From the NCBI GenBank assembly GCA_017590115.1, contig JAGGNK010008337.1:3587609-3651608 (forward strand): 64,000 nt of DNA, in the 5' to 3' direction. The position numbers and the translations under genes are program-made. This DNA is from Montifringilla adamsi (taxonomy: Eukaryota; Chordata; Aves; Passeriformes; Passeridae). Of the stretch, positions 11,801 to 20,257 are shown in pieces; position 1 is the first letter of the stretch; every line of letters starts with the position of its first letter. The notes below the pieces were generated by a model. The model ran no database searches, was not told the origin of the DNA, and saw only the letters and a program-made list of their open reading frames with translations.

Positions 11801-14800
11801 TGAGCCCTTCCCTGCCCGCAGCACGGCCCCAAGGCTGGAGGTGCTCACACCCCTCTGCTGGCCGAGCACCTGAGAGTGGCAGCAGGGGCTGGAAGAGAAA
11901 TGAGACAGATAAATATGAGTTCGAAGGCTCTAAAGGAATGTGCAGGCATCCCGGCTAGTGCGGTAATCCCGGGCAAGCGTTGCTCTTGGCAAACATTTAT
12001 TCAATGGCTGTTTAATAGCTCCTGAGTGACAGCGGGTCCGGCTGTAATCCCAGTCACTCCCTCCCCCGCCCGGCCGTCACTCTGCAGAGTTCCCTCTCCT
12101 GTGAACTGCGAGGGAGAAAGGATATAACTGATCTTTCTGGAAATTCCACTTGAACCAGGGTTCAAGGATAAATATTACCTCCCCTCGGATATGTTAACTA
12201 TTTTTTAATGATGTGATCTGATATTTTAACAGTGTGCACAGTGCAGCAGAGCTTTGGGTTTGTTGTTTAAATATCTTTGATGGTATGTCATAACAAATTA
12301 GTTTCTAAATGTTGCCAATTTGGCAGACAAAGCTGATTATTTCCTGCAATCACACTGCATATGTGCACAAGATTATAATTAATGACCAGGGATGCCAAGC
12401 ACACTTTAATAATGATCCTTCAGCATTTAAGGGACTGTTAGAGTTATTGGCATTTGTGCCTCGTGTTGCAGAGGATGGGGGCAATGAATACTGATAGATC
12501 TATCAGTGTCATGGAATCCAATAGTTTCCTGATTTTTCTTATAAATTGGGGGATTCACTGGGAGTTATTGACAAAGCAGATGCAGTGAATATTAACAGTG
12601 TTTGTGCTGCTTTCACTGAAGCACTACGAACTCCTAATTAGATTGGAATTGCTCTTTTGGCAACTTTGCAAGGCGGTTTTCCTTAGCATATTGTCCATTT
12701 TGTGTAAGGATTACAAGGAAATCAGGGACAGATCTTTGAAGAACACCTGAATGTCAAGACAGCAGAGGGCTGGATCAGAATAAAAACTAAAGTGGAAAGG
12801 CACAGTGGATGCTTAAAATAAAGGTAAAGCTTGTAATACAACCCAACAGAAACAGGACATAAAATCAACGTCAGGGCTTTTCTCAGGATGCTGCAGCAAA
12901 TTTCTCCTATTGAAATTGTTGACAGTAAAATGAAAATCTATGCTTTTTTTTGAAATTAAAATTTAAGGACAATCTCTTGGCTATAGATATTTTCACCAAT
13001 ATTTATGGAGAAGTTTGTTAAACTGACAGTTTTTTATTAAAATGGTATCATTCAAACTCTTGGGGGGAAAAATTCATTTATCATAAATTATTTTACTTCT
13101 TGTCAACTTTGGGGGGTCAACTTTCAGCCAGGTCTAATTCTTCACCCTTTCAGTTTTCAATATGATTTGTGGATAGGATTCTGGGATTTTTGATTTTATT
13201 TTAAAGGTGAGCTTACTTGCGTAGAGAAACTTTTGAAGAGGACAGACTTCAGCTCATTATTCTTTAGCAAGTTGTCTTATATGTCAGATTTTACGGAGAC
13301 AGGCTGGAGGATTGACACGGATACCTTGAATTAAAACCCACTTACTGTAGACATCAATGAGGGAGGCATTTCCCAAGAAAGGAAAAGCTGTGTCAGTGCT
13401 GATACATCTCATTAAGTCCAAACCACCAAGTTCCAACCAGCAGAAACTTAAATTTTACTCAGACTCGTGTAATTGAACAAAATCTGAGCGCGTGAGAGTT
13501 TTTACAGACCAGGCAAGAGCAGGTGAGGGGAGGGAATGTCCTGGCTCAGAGAGAATTACACACCTCAGCTGTTTGCACAAGGCAGTGCTGGCACTGACAG
13601 GAGGGGCTGGAATCTCTTTCAATCCCAAGGTCAGGCAGGTGGCTCTGTTTGGGGGACACTTCTGCTGAGCTGATATTTATTTGGTGTTTCATTGTCTTGA
13701 CTTACAGGCGATGATTTTTGCTCTTGGTTGAAAAGGTCTCCTCTTGCTCAGGAGGTCCCCAGGGGCTGTAATTGTCAGAACAGCAAGTCCCCAGAACTCA
13801 GATCTGCCCTGTTCTGCCCCTGCCCCGGCCTCAGGGGGTCAGTTCACTTTTCTGCAACTCAGCTTTGCAGGCTGTGGGAGAGGTTTCAGCTCCACAGGGA
13901 CACTGGGGACTGGCTGATATGGAAATGTGCTGAGAGCCACCAGGAACATATGGTTATTATTCACTAATAAAAGGGAATTAAAATTTCCCTGCTGATAAAA
14001 GTTGTAGAATGCAGTTATATTATTATGAGCAAGTAAGAATATAATTGAGGTTTGGTATAAACAGAGGTGCTGCTATATGAGCTGCTCCTGATATTGATCA
14101 ATAACCATCTCTCACTGTAATTGTTCCAGTTTGTTTATTGCTCTGCATGGGAGTTATTGATCTTCTCTTTCCAGCTTCTTTGTGTTCTTCCAGCTTCTAA
14201 TTCATTCTTGCTTTTTTCTCTTAGAGAGTTTAAATAAAAGATTGAAAAGGATTATCAAACTGAGCTTTGAGAAGAGATTGCTTAAAGCCAGCATTCACAC
14301 ATCCCCCTTCAGAAAGTAAATCAATAATCCTGATGACCACTGCAGCTTATCAGTGAGCTGTGCAGTGAGGAGAGCAAACTGCAACAATGCCTTGGCTCCT
14401 GCTGGGCTCTGACCCCTCCTCTTATTGCTCTGTGGAGATGGGGAAGCCATGTCCATCCATGTGCCTATTTTCACTTTGGGTTTTCTCAAATAAGTCCCAC
14501 CGCTGAAATTCCACCCAAAATTTGCCCCAGTGGCTGCTGAAACATCACAATAACTTTGTGTGCTGCTTGATGGGTGGGAAGACACTCTTCTCCATGGCTT
14601 CAGTTTGCAAATGGTCTGGAGGGAGGCTCCAGGGAGGCTGCTGTCCATTAGCCAGTGTCACAGCTCTGGTGGCACGACTAATGCAGCAGATTCACATTGA
14701 AAAGTAGCAGACATGGTTGGATTAATCAGCTGCAGTGCTGCCAGCAGAATATCCAGAAATAACTTGGAATCAGGTGATTTACTCCATTTGTGAAACTCCC

Positions 14801-17800
14801 TGGGTGTATTTCCTGTTTGTGACAATAGTCACAAACCCAAACTGCAGGGAACCATTACACTCTGTGGTTTCACATCACGATGCAGTTTAATGTCTGTGCG
14901 TGAAATTAGTTTCTTCCTGTCCCAGGAGCTGGGTTGGCACACTCAGACCTCATTTCAGAGGAGCACATTCCTCTTGCTGAGTCCCCCACTCACAGCTTCT
15001 GCTCTGCCTTTACACGGTTTGACATTTTTTACTTGTTGCATTCTACAAATGATGGTGAACTTTCTCATAGCTGGACTTAAGAAATATCTGCTGTAATAAC
15101 TCTTTCTGACATGGTCTCTGTGTGTCCTTTTTCATTCCTTTGTGAGGAAGGAGGGGAAGCACAGTGTCCATGGGACTGGTGAGGCTGTGCGAGAGCAGAT
15201 GTGAATTCTGAGATCCCATGTGTTCCTGGGTGTTTGTGTGTGCCAGCTCAGGATGGAGCAAAGAAAAGAGAGGGATGAGGCTACTCATCCCAACTTCATG
15301 GTTTCAGGGCAGCTGCTCAACCCAATTTGGAAATCTTTTCCTTGGTGTATGTGAGTGACAACACCCTGAGCAGCAGAACACGCATTTAAATACCTAAAGG
15401 GGAATTTAGGGGTTTTAAGTTGTTACCAAGCTTGCTGATGAAATGATGAATACCCCCACCATGAGCTTTTTGCATTGATCTTCATAATTTTTTCAAGGCC
15501 TGATAGCAATAACTTCAAGAGTGCTCCCTTCTCCTTTCCCAATTTTCATCCCTATCACCAGGTATTAAAATGGCTTGTTTCCAGCTAAGAAAAATATATG
15601 TCATATAAAATATCTGTGCTTTTCTAAATGGCTTGCACATCTCATTAACTTAATATTTTTTCCATTGGTCACTTTGGATTTATTACTTTCCAACCATAAT
15701 TTTTTTTAAATTTAATTTTGACCTGGCATTAGCCTAAAATTAAATTCTGATCTAGCCTCCACCTAAAATGGTCTGGGGAGGAAGCCATTTTGCATTACAT
15801 TATCATCCTATCAAATTTAACTAATTTAAAGGTGACATGAATAAAATATTCATTAAAAGTACAGTGCCCATTTGTCTGTGATCTTTAGTGATGTCCCCAT
15901 TAACTTTCAGTTGACTCTCAGATGGAAATAGCAACCTCTCTTTCAGCTTTTCTGGAACAACTTTGATTTACATGAAGAATGTATCCTGCTCTCTTACTCA
16001 TTATTTGTTCACATTCATTTTTATTGCCTGTCTCTGGGCTAAAATACTTCCCCTCACAATAGTCTGAAGTACCGATGCACTGATTATTGTAGCAAAAAAA
16101 TATCAGAACATGATCAAGCTTCCTTTAACAACATAAAGAAAAATATTCCAGGTGGAATTCAGCAGCTATGGGGGGGAATAAATGTTTTCTGTTTAGTTCA
16201 GCAACTTCTTGCTGGTTGCCTTGCATCATTCTTGCACAATTCCTGCCTCTGGACATCCACTGAGCCTCCTTGGGAGAATGGTTCTGAAAGCCATGAATTC
16301 GTCCACCAGAGAAGTTGTGTTTGGTCCTTAGAAAGGGAGAGGTGCAAAATGGGTTTGCATAAAAAAGTACCAGAAATCTCTTTCACTTATAATCAAGGAT
16401 ATTTTCTTGTGCTTGAAAAGGAGTCACTGCTGTTGTAAAAGAATCTACAGTCTTTGAAATACAATTACTTTATACTGCAAGGAGAGAAAAGTCCATATTC
16501 TGGCCAAGTCTTATATAGAAATGTAGCTCCATGTCCAGTTCTTATATTTGGTTCTGCAGTGAGGAATTCAGCAAAGCTGGGATATTTTACCACAATAATC
16601 AGAAGTTGGTGCATTCTGGGCTGGATTCTGAAAAGCTGTAAATTGCAATAGCTCAGCCTTTGATGGATCTGTGCTGATTTGTGCTGGGTCAAAAGCCAGC
16701 CCAAACTTTATAGTAGAACACAGAAAAAGAATATATGTGTTCAGGGGTTTTTTTGGTGTTTTTTTTTTTTGTTTGTTTTTGTTTTTGTTTTTTAATTGTA
16801 GCTGGCAATATCTCACCCATAAGTTTATTGTTCAGGTTTTTGTTTGGTGTTTTTTTGTTTGTTTTTGTTTTTGTTTTTTAATTGTAGCTGGCAATATCTC
16901 ACCCATAAGTTTATATTCAATATAAGCAGAAATAAAAATTCTGTTGGGCATTTTAAACTTGGTTTGTGGCTGCTATGAAACCCTGGACCCTGAGAACTGC
17001 CCTATTCCCAAGTTACAGGTGCAGTGTATAACAGCGGGATGGAATCATAATTCTTTGCACACTCCATTTTTGCCTTATTGATTGGGAAATGATGGGGTAA
17101 TTCTAGGGGCTTTTTTCCTTAGAGATTCTCAGATAAAGAATTTTCCCTCCTTCCAAAGTTAATAACCAACCTCAGTTGATGCCACTGGAGTGGGGATGTG
17201 GTCCTTATTACAAACACTTGTCATTCTTCTTCCCCTTTGAAGTGGTAGTACTCTGGATTACTTTAACTGAAATTCAACATTTATTTCTTTTTCAGACCTT
17301 TGCACCTGCAGCTGTTATGATTTATAAACCCTTGAATTATTTTAAAAAGTAATTTTAAAAAAACCTGTTTATGTGTATATGTAATTCAGACAAAAATAGA
17401 CGTAAGTTAATAAGAGCCAAAATGAATCTTCACAGTCCAGTGTCCAAGCCTGAATTCTTCCAACTTCCTTGCTGAAATCAGTGAAACTGTTCCTTACCTC
17501 TGCTCCCTTAGGAGAAATTGGGGTAGTCCCAAAGAAGTCATAATGTTTTTCCTCAGCAGGGCTGGGGTTTGAATGAGGCCCAGCCATCTCCTTAACAGGC
17601 CTGAGCAGAAGGGATTGGGGGATATTGAATGGGAAAAGAAACAGCATCCTGGGCAATCTCTATTATTGGGTGATGGATTTTAATTGCATTCTGTAGGAAT
17701 ACAATGATCACTCTTCTCACATTACTAAGGAGCTGGGGCCCCATTAGATTTTTCTCATATATTCCTAGATAAATTGCAGATTTCTTTGCCACTTCTCTAG

Positions 17801-18570
17801 TTTTTGAAATAATCAATACTAAAACAGTCATGCAAAAGTGAAAGCTGAGTTACACAAGCTCATCCACACTCAGAGATTTCACACATTAAAAAACAAACAA
17901 CAAAAAACACATCCTAAAAAACTCCCAACATCCTGACAGGAATTTAATACCTTTGCAGGTTTGGGTCAATTTTTAAGGAGTCCAGCGAGTAGACAAAAAT
18001 CAAAATTAAGGTAAAATCAGATTCACTCAAGTCAATACAATGTTAATGGATTTAGAAGATTCATACCTTTAAAATTTCCTCAGGGCCAGCCGGGCAAACC
18101 CTGCCAATAATTGCCAAAGGGTTAACACAAGGTACAGCAGCAATTGGAGCAGGGCTCTGAGTGGAGGGAAATGGTCTTGGATGAAATTTTGCCTTCTGTA
18201 TCTTTTCTGCACAAAAATATAAACCCCAGGAAATGAATATTTTCCACGCTGCAACAGTGAGAATTTATGAATCCAATAATTTCTCAGATGCTACTTGAAA
18301 AATGTTTCTTTATCCAAAGGTTAACTCCTTTAGGAGTACAAACCTGTAAATTTTCTCACTGGCTCTATTAGTTGGTACAACTGGATTCAGCAGCATTATA
18401 AATCTATCGGTTTTCCAGTCTATAACAGAATAATCCCTGAAATCTCATAGATATAAATGGAATTGCTAATTTTCAATAAATCTGCAGTAACAGGTAATAG
18501 TGTCATGGTCCCCAGCTCCAATCATTTTTGCAATAATAAATGAGACTATAGAAGACTCACTCTCGGCCAT
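5721..18570 (-). CDS. Candidate nine-exon gene, unknown product (about 201 aa)
   Basis: I do not recognise this protein. Read on the minus strand, nine segments join in frame from ATG to TAA, 606 nt in all. In order they are 18570-18561 (ATG GCC GAG A, then GTGAGT), 18419-18360, 18206-18067, 17590-17498, 15584-15559, 13765-13706, 13398-13346, 7552-7515 and 5846-5721. Exit phases are 1, 1, 0, 0, 2, 2, 1 and 0, and each matches the next entry phase. The predicted product is hydrophilic, rich in Pro, Asn, Ser and Lys, with no signal peptide or membrane segment. Weak points: the 26-bp fifth exon has a poor donor (GTGATA), the seventh exon has a poor pyrimidine tract, and the fourth exon works only from a TTAAG acceptor at 17590, because the stronger CAG at 17600 breaks the frame. 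Short open segments between AG and GT are common, so the chain may be chance. The two inverted LTRs lie in the intron between exons 7 and 8. Confidence 0.25.
6063..6096. repeat. Perfect 14-bp inverted repeat, 6-nt loop
   Basis: ATTACAACCCTACA (6063-6076) is followed by GTTTAG and then the exact reverse complement TGTAGGGTTGTAAT (6083-6096). It lies in AT-rich DNA in the putative last intron of the minus-strand gene candidate. It can extrude as a cruciform or fold in RNA. It may be a relic of a small inverted duplication. Confidence 0.8.
7515..7552 (-). CDS. Candidate 38-bp internal exon
   Basis: On the minus strand a pyrimidine-rich acceptor, CTTTTCCTTTACCTACAG, and a consensus donor, AAAG/GTAAGG, bound 38 bp. 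It enters in phase 1 and leaves in phase 0, reading TRSLHAPEYSLK. Both splice sites are good. Its exit phase matches the terminal exon at 5846. The short length gives it little statistical weight alone. Confidence 0.25.
7553..7732. other. Spacer between opposite-strand exon candidates
   Basis: Nothing supported lies here. It separates the minus-strand 38-bp exon candidate from the plus-strand open segment starting at 7733, and supplies the acceptor tract of each. Confidence 0.3.
7733..7930 (+). CDS. Candidate plus-strand exon or coding fragment, unknown
   Basis: A plausible acceptor (TTCTTGTTCTGTGTTTAG, ending at 7732) opens a frame of about 66 codons. The composition is unlike the window's usual chance frames: rich in Glu, Asp, Lys, Gln and Asn, with stretches such as NEILPIPAIIQEFLGGEW and KRLMKFLNECKREFQ. 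About 60% of first codon positions are purine. No clear donor ends it. AGAG/GTTCTT near 7931 is weak, and the frame runs on to about 8021. I could not identify a family. It may be an exon of a plus-strand gene overlapping the minus-strand model, a decayed retrocopy, or chance. Confidence 0.25.
8511..9228 (-). mobile_element. Solo LTR, ERVL-like, copy A (minus orientation)
   Basis: The element begins TGTCTTGGTTTG at 8511 and ends near CCTAAGAAA at 9228, flanked by the 5-bp direct repeat AAGAT at 8506-8510 and 9229-9233. The CA expected at its outer end is mutated. It is the reverse complement of the element at 10729-11410, at roughly 85-90% identity by eye. Its polyadenylation signal reads on the minus strand (TTTATT at 8664-8669), which sets the orientation. 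A 5-bp duplication points to an ERVL-type (class III) integrase by family rule. No internal gag, pol or env is present, so it is a solo LTR. It carries about 30 bp near 9060-9100 not seen in copy B, with a duplicated CCATTAACAG motif. The 200-codon frame across it is incidental. Confidence 0.88.
9234..10695. other. AT-rich spacer between the inverted LTRs
   Basis: This roughly 1.5-kb unique stretch would be the loop if the two flanking LTRs paired in a transcript. I see no gene, promoter or repeat boundary in it. A GTGAGTT donor-like site near 10633 on the minus strand has no usable acceptor upstream. Confidence 0.5.
10696..11450. repeat. 17-bp tandem repeat (4 units) split by an LTR insertion
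   Basis: Units read TAGCCCTTTCCCAGGAT (10696-10712) and TAACCCTTTCCCAGGG plus T (10713-10728 with 11416). After the LTR they continue as TAGCCCTTTCCCAGGAT (11417-11433) and TAGCCCTTTCCCAGGAG (11434-11450). Removing the LTR and one copy of CAGGG leaves four contiguous 17-bp units, so the array predates the insertion. Confidence 0.85.
10729..11410 (+). mobile_element. Solo LTR, ERVL-like, copy B (plus orientation)
   Basis: It starts TGTCTTTGGTTTG at 10729 and ends AAACCAAGACA at 11410, with canonical TG...CA ends inside a near-perfect terminal inverted motif. The direct repeat CAGGG flanks it at 10724-10728 and 11411-11415. AATAAA at 11264-11269 lies about 145 bp before the 3' end, as expected for the R/U5 part of a plus-oriented LTR. 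It is 682 bp, and copy A is 718 bp. The same family lies inverted at 8511. The 112- and 144-codon frames across it also occur in copy A and are not genes. No internal proviral sequence remains, so LTR-LTR recombination removed it. Confidence 0.9.
11707..12115. promoter_or_regulatory. CpG-enriched patch
   Basis: I count about 19 CpG dinucleotides in roughly 410 bp, clustered at 11760-11870, 11945-11985 and 12030-12080, in a window where CpG is otherwise rare. GC-rich runs include CCCCCGCCCGGCCGTC. It could be a small unmethylated regulatory island or an enhancer. No first exon or TATA element is evident. It lies between exons 7 and 8 of the candidate minus-strand gene. Confidence 0.35.
12116..13345. 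other. Unique AT-rich sequence with an 18-bp palindrome
   Basis: No gene is supported. The only distinct structure is the palindrome at 12490-12507. Low-complexity AT runs occur at 12940-13100. Confidence 0.5.
12490..12507. repeat. Perfect 18-bp palindrome
   Basis: ACTGATAGATCTATCAGT is its own reverse complement with no spacer. The half-sites contain GATAG, so it could bind a GATA-type factor on both strands. It could also be chance in a window of this length. Confidence 0.5.
13346..13398 (-). CDS. Candidate 53-bp internal exon
   Basis: The donor TCTACA/GTAAGT is strong. The acceptor (GATGTATCAG) lacks a good pyrimidine tract. The open frame reads TDTAFPFLGNASLIDVY, entering in phase 2 and leaving in phase 1, which fits both neighbours in the minus-strand model. 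Confidence 0.2.
13706..13765 (-). CDS. Candidate 60-bp internal exon
   Basis: The acceptor (TGTTCTGACAATTACAG) and donor (CGCCT/GTAAGT) are both acceptable. In the frame set by its neighbours it reads PWGPPEQEETFSTKSKNHR, hydrophilic and rich in Glu, Lys and Pro. A second frame is also open, so the choice rests on phase. Confidence 0.22.
13766..15558. other. Non-coding interval (putative intron)
   Basis: I see no firm feature. A minus-strand segment near 14993-15093 is open between AG and a GTGAGT, and a plus-strand segment near 14225-14318 runs open to a stop. Neither fits a phase-consistent model. Confidence 0.4.
15559..15584 (-). CDS. Tentative 26-bp internal exon
   Basis: The acceptor TATATTTTTCTTAG is good but the donor CTG/GTGATA is poor. 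It was chosen because it is the one segment I found between 13.8 and 17.5 kb that converts phase 0 to phase 2 with an open frame (LETSHFNT). It is the weakest link of the minus-strand model. Confidence 0.12.
15585..16739. other. AT-rich unique sequence
   Basis: No gene or repeat boundary is supported here. Frames of 60-80 codons at 16198-16816 overlap on both strands with no splice context. Confidence 0.45.
16740..16914. repeat. 91-bp tandem duplication with T-rich core
   Basis: Unit 1 (16740-16830) and unit 2 (16831-16914) each start TTCAGG, pass through GTTTG/GTTTTT runs and end with a shared block from AATTGTAGCTGGCAATATC to CCCATAAGTTTAT. The non-T halves are identical, so the duplication is recent. 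Length differences sit in the T tracts. Confidence 0.9.
17498..17600 (-). CDS. Candidate internal exon (93 or 103 bp)
   Basis: The donor CAGAG/GTAAGG is strong. The acceptor tract CCCCCAATCCCTTCTGCTCAG is strong at 17600, and a second AG follows at 17591-17592. The frame has 31-34 open codons rich in Pro, Glu and Ser, including AEEKHYDFFGTTPISPKG. From 17590 it is phase 0 to 0 and joins the exon at 18067. From 17600 it would need a different upstream exon. The function is unknown. Confidence 0.3.
18067..18206 (-). CDS. Candidate 140-bp internal exon
   Basis: The acceptor (TTTATATTTTTGTGCAG) and donor (TTAAAG/GTATGA) are both good. The 46-codon frame starts KIQKAKFHPRPFPST and ends GPEEILK at the splice site. 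It has many Pro, Ala and Ile codons. The entry phase 1 matches the upstream exon and the exit phase is 0. Other frames contain stops or give less protein-like sequence. The product is not recognised. Confidence 0.3.
18360..18419 (-). CDS. Candidate 60-bp internal exon
   Basis: The acceptor GGATTATTCTGTTATAG and donor GAGCCA/GTGAGA bound 60 bp with a single open frame, phase 1 to 1, reading WKTDRFIMLLNPVVPTNRA. Both phases match the adjoining candidates, including a ten-base first coding segment at 18570-18561. Confidence 0.28.
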
Positions 18571-20126
18571 AAAATTTACTGTGCAGGGCACAGATTTTAA
18601 CCCCCAAAGTACTTAACCAATTCCCCTCTCTTTGTTGTTGTCACTGCTGCAGCACAGCAGCCATTCCTGAGGTGGGATCAGGGCCACTTTGGGCTGCACA
18701 GGTTATTTATAGGCTGATTTGGGCAGGAAATGGAGAGTGTTTTTCCAACGTTTATTTTCAACCTGACAGCATTCAGTCCAGAGGGGCAAATCCAGGCTAT
18801 TTGTAAGAGCCCAGGGACAGATGCAATTCACCTGAAACTTCCTCCCTGCTCAACCCCAAGCCTGAAATCTGACTTTGAGGCCAGACAAGAGCATCAGAAA
18901 TGGCTTTTTTGGGGGGTACTACAGGTAGATTGTGTTTGAAAGCTTCACATTTTATTATCCCAATTCAGCACAATCTGAGAGTGCACAATTCAAAGCCATG
19001 TCTTTCAGAGATTCAGGTGCTGGATTTAACAGTACCTTTAAGTCACTGGACTGCTCCCAGTCACTAAATACCTTCCCAGTTTATACAATCAAATATATGC
19101 ACACATCTTTACAGGAATGAGGCCCAAAAGGGAATGGCTGGGAATGGATATAAGGGCCTGGAGAGCTGTATTTACTTGTCCAAGATGTTAAAAATGGCTC
19201 CAGGAGTGGAATACACATCCCTGGAGTCCCAGTTCAGGGATCTGGTGACACAGGTTAGGCTTTCAGTGCCAGCAAAATAACACTGGAAAATATTAAACAT
19301 GTTAGGAACATGCTGAAAGGAAAAGTTATATTAACAGGAGATGTCTCTCTGAGCTGTATCGATTTTCAGCTCTGGGTGGAAGAAACTCTCCAGACAGACA
19401 TTTAAACATATTATTGTCTCCTATTTACTCAGCACATATACCTAACGCGCTTTATGAGATGAGTTCAGGAGGGAAGAAGTCAATTAAAATCTGAATCTCA
19501 CGCAGTTATAGAAGATTAAAATAACCCCCTATTTGTTATGTGGAGCTGTAATGCTCACCCCCAAAGCACAGGAGCACCTGAACCTCACTTTAACTCCAGC
19601 ACGTGCTTTCCCTGGATGTGTTCTGCAAGCTCAACAAAGTGCACATGCAGAATTCTTTTAGCTTGGAGTTGTTCAGCTGGAGATAAATGATCCATCAGGA
19701 GCAGCTGGTGAGCTGGTGTCAACCAGGACAGCTCCACTAGACTGGACAGGCCAGGAGCTTGCACTGTTTCCTTCAGGGATTTTTCTCTCTGTCAGAGCTG
19801 AGATAGGACGAAGGAATTCAAGATTAAGTTCTGCATCAAAGATAAAGCATTTGCATGACAAATTTGTGGGACTTTTGTGAGCTGTGTGACTTTGTGTGAA
19901 TCACTTTGTGCCTCCATTTCCTCGTTTGTCAAGTGTAAACATTGGTATTCTCTGTCACTGACGTCTCTCTGGAGTACTTTGGGGTCTTCAGGCAAATACT
20001 CCATGAAAGGTGACAGAAATAATGGCAGTGGCTGTCCTAAAGAGACCCACAGGCAGCTCTTTTCACACTAGCGCATATGGGAAATAGGGTAGAGCACATG
20101 CAAGTGTGGGAACTGGAGGGAAATGT
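18571..20126. other. Region between the two minus-strand gene candidates
   Basis: If the first candidate gene is real, its promoter would lie here. I see no TATA box, CpG island or clear initiator. CAG-rich and CCCC-rich fragments occur at 18600-18680. Nothing else is supported. Confidence 0.4.
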
Positions 20127-20257
20127 TCAAGAAATGCCTTTAGACCAAAATCTGCTCCATTTGATGTCATTGGAGCCCCTCAGTGAAGCCCCTGTCTGGA
20201 TGTGATCTCTGTAGGAAGCAGGAAATACGATGTGAGGAGGTGGTGGCAATTCCTCCA
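20127..20257 (-). CDS. Candidate terminal exon of a second minus-strand gene
   Basis: An acceptor (CTAAGGATTTCAG, modest tract) opens 42 codons that end at TGA (20129-20127). The peptide contains EELPPPPHIVFPASYRDHIQ followed by a basic, Trp-containing tail (KWSRFWSKG). An internal TTTCCTGCTTCCTACAG is an even better acceptor and would give a shorter exon in the same frame. The product is unrecognised. I see no polyadenylation hexamer in the next 250 bp. Confidence 0.2.
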
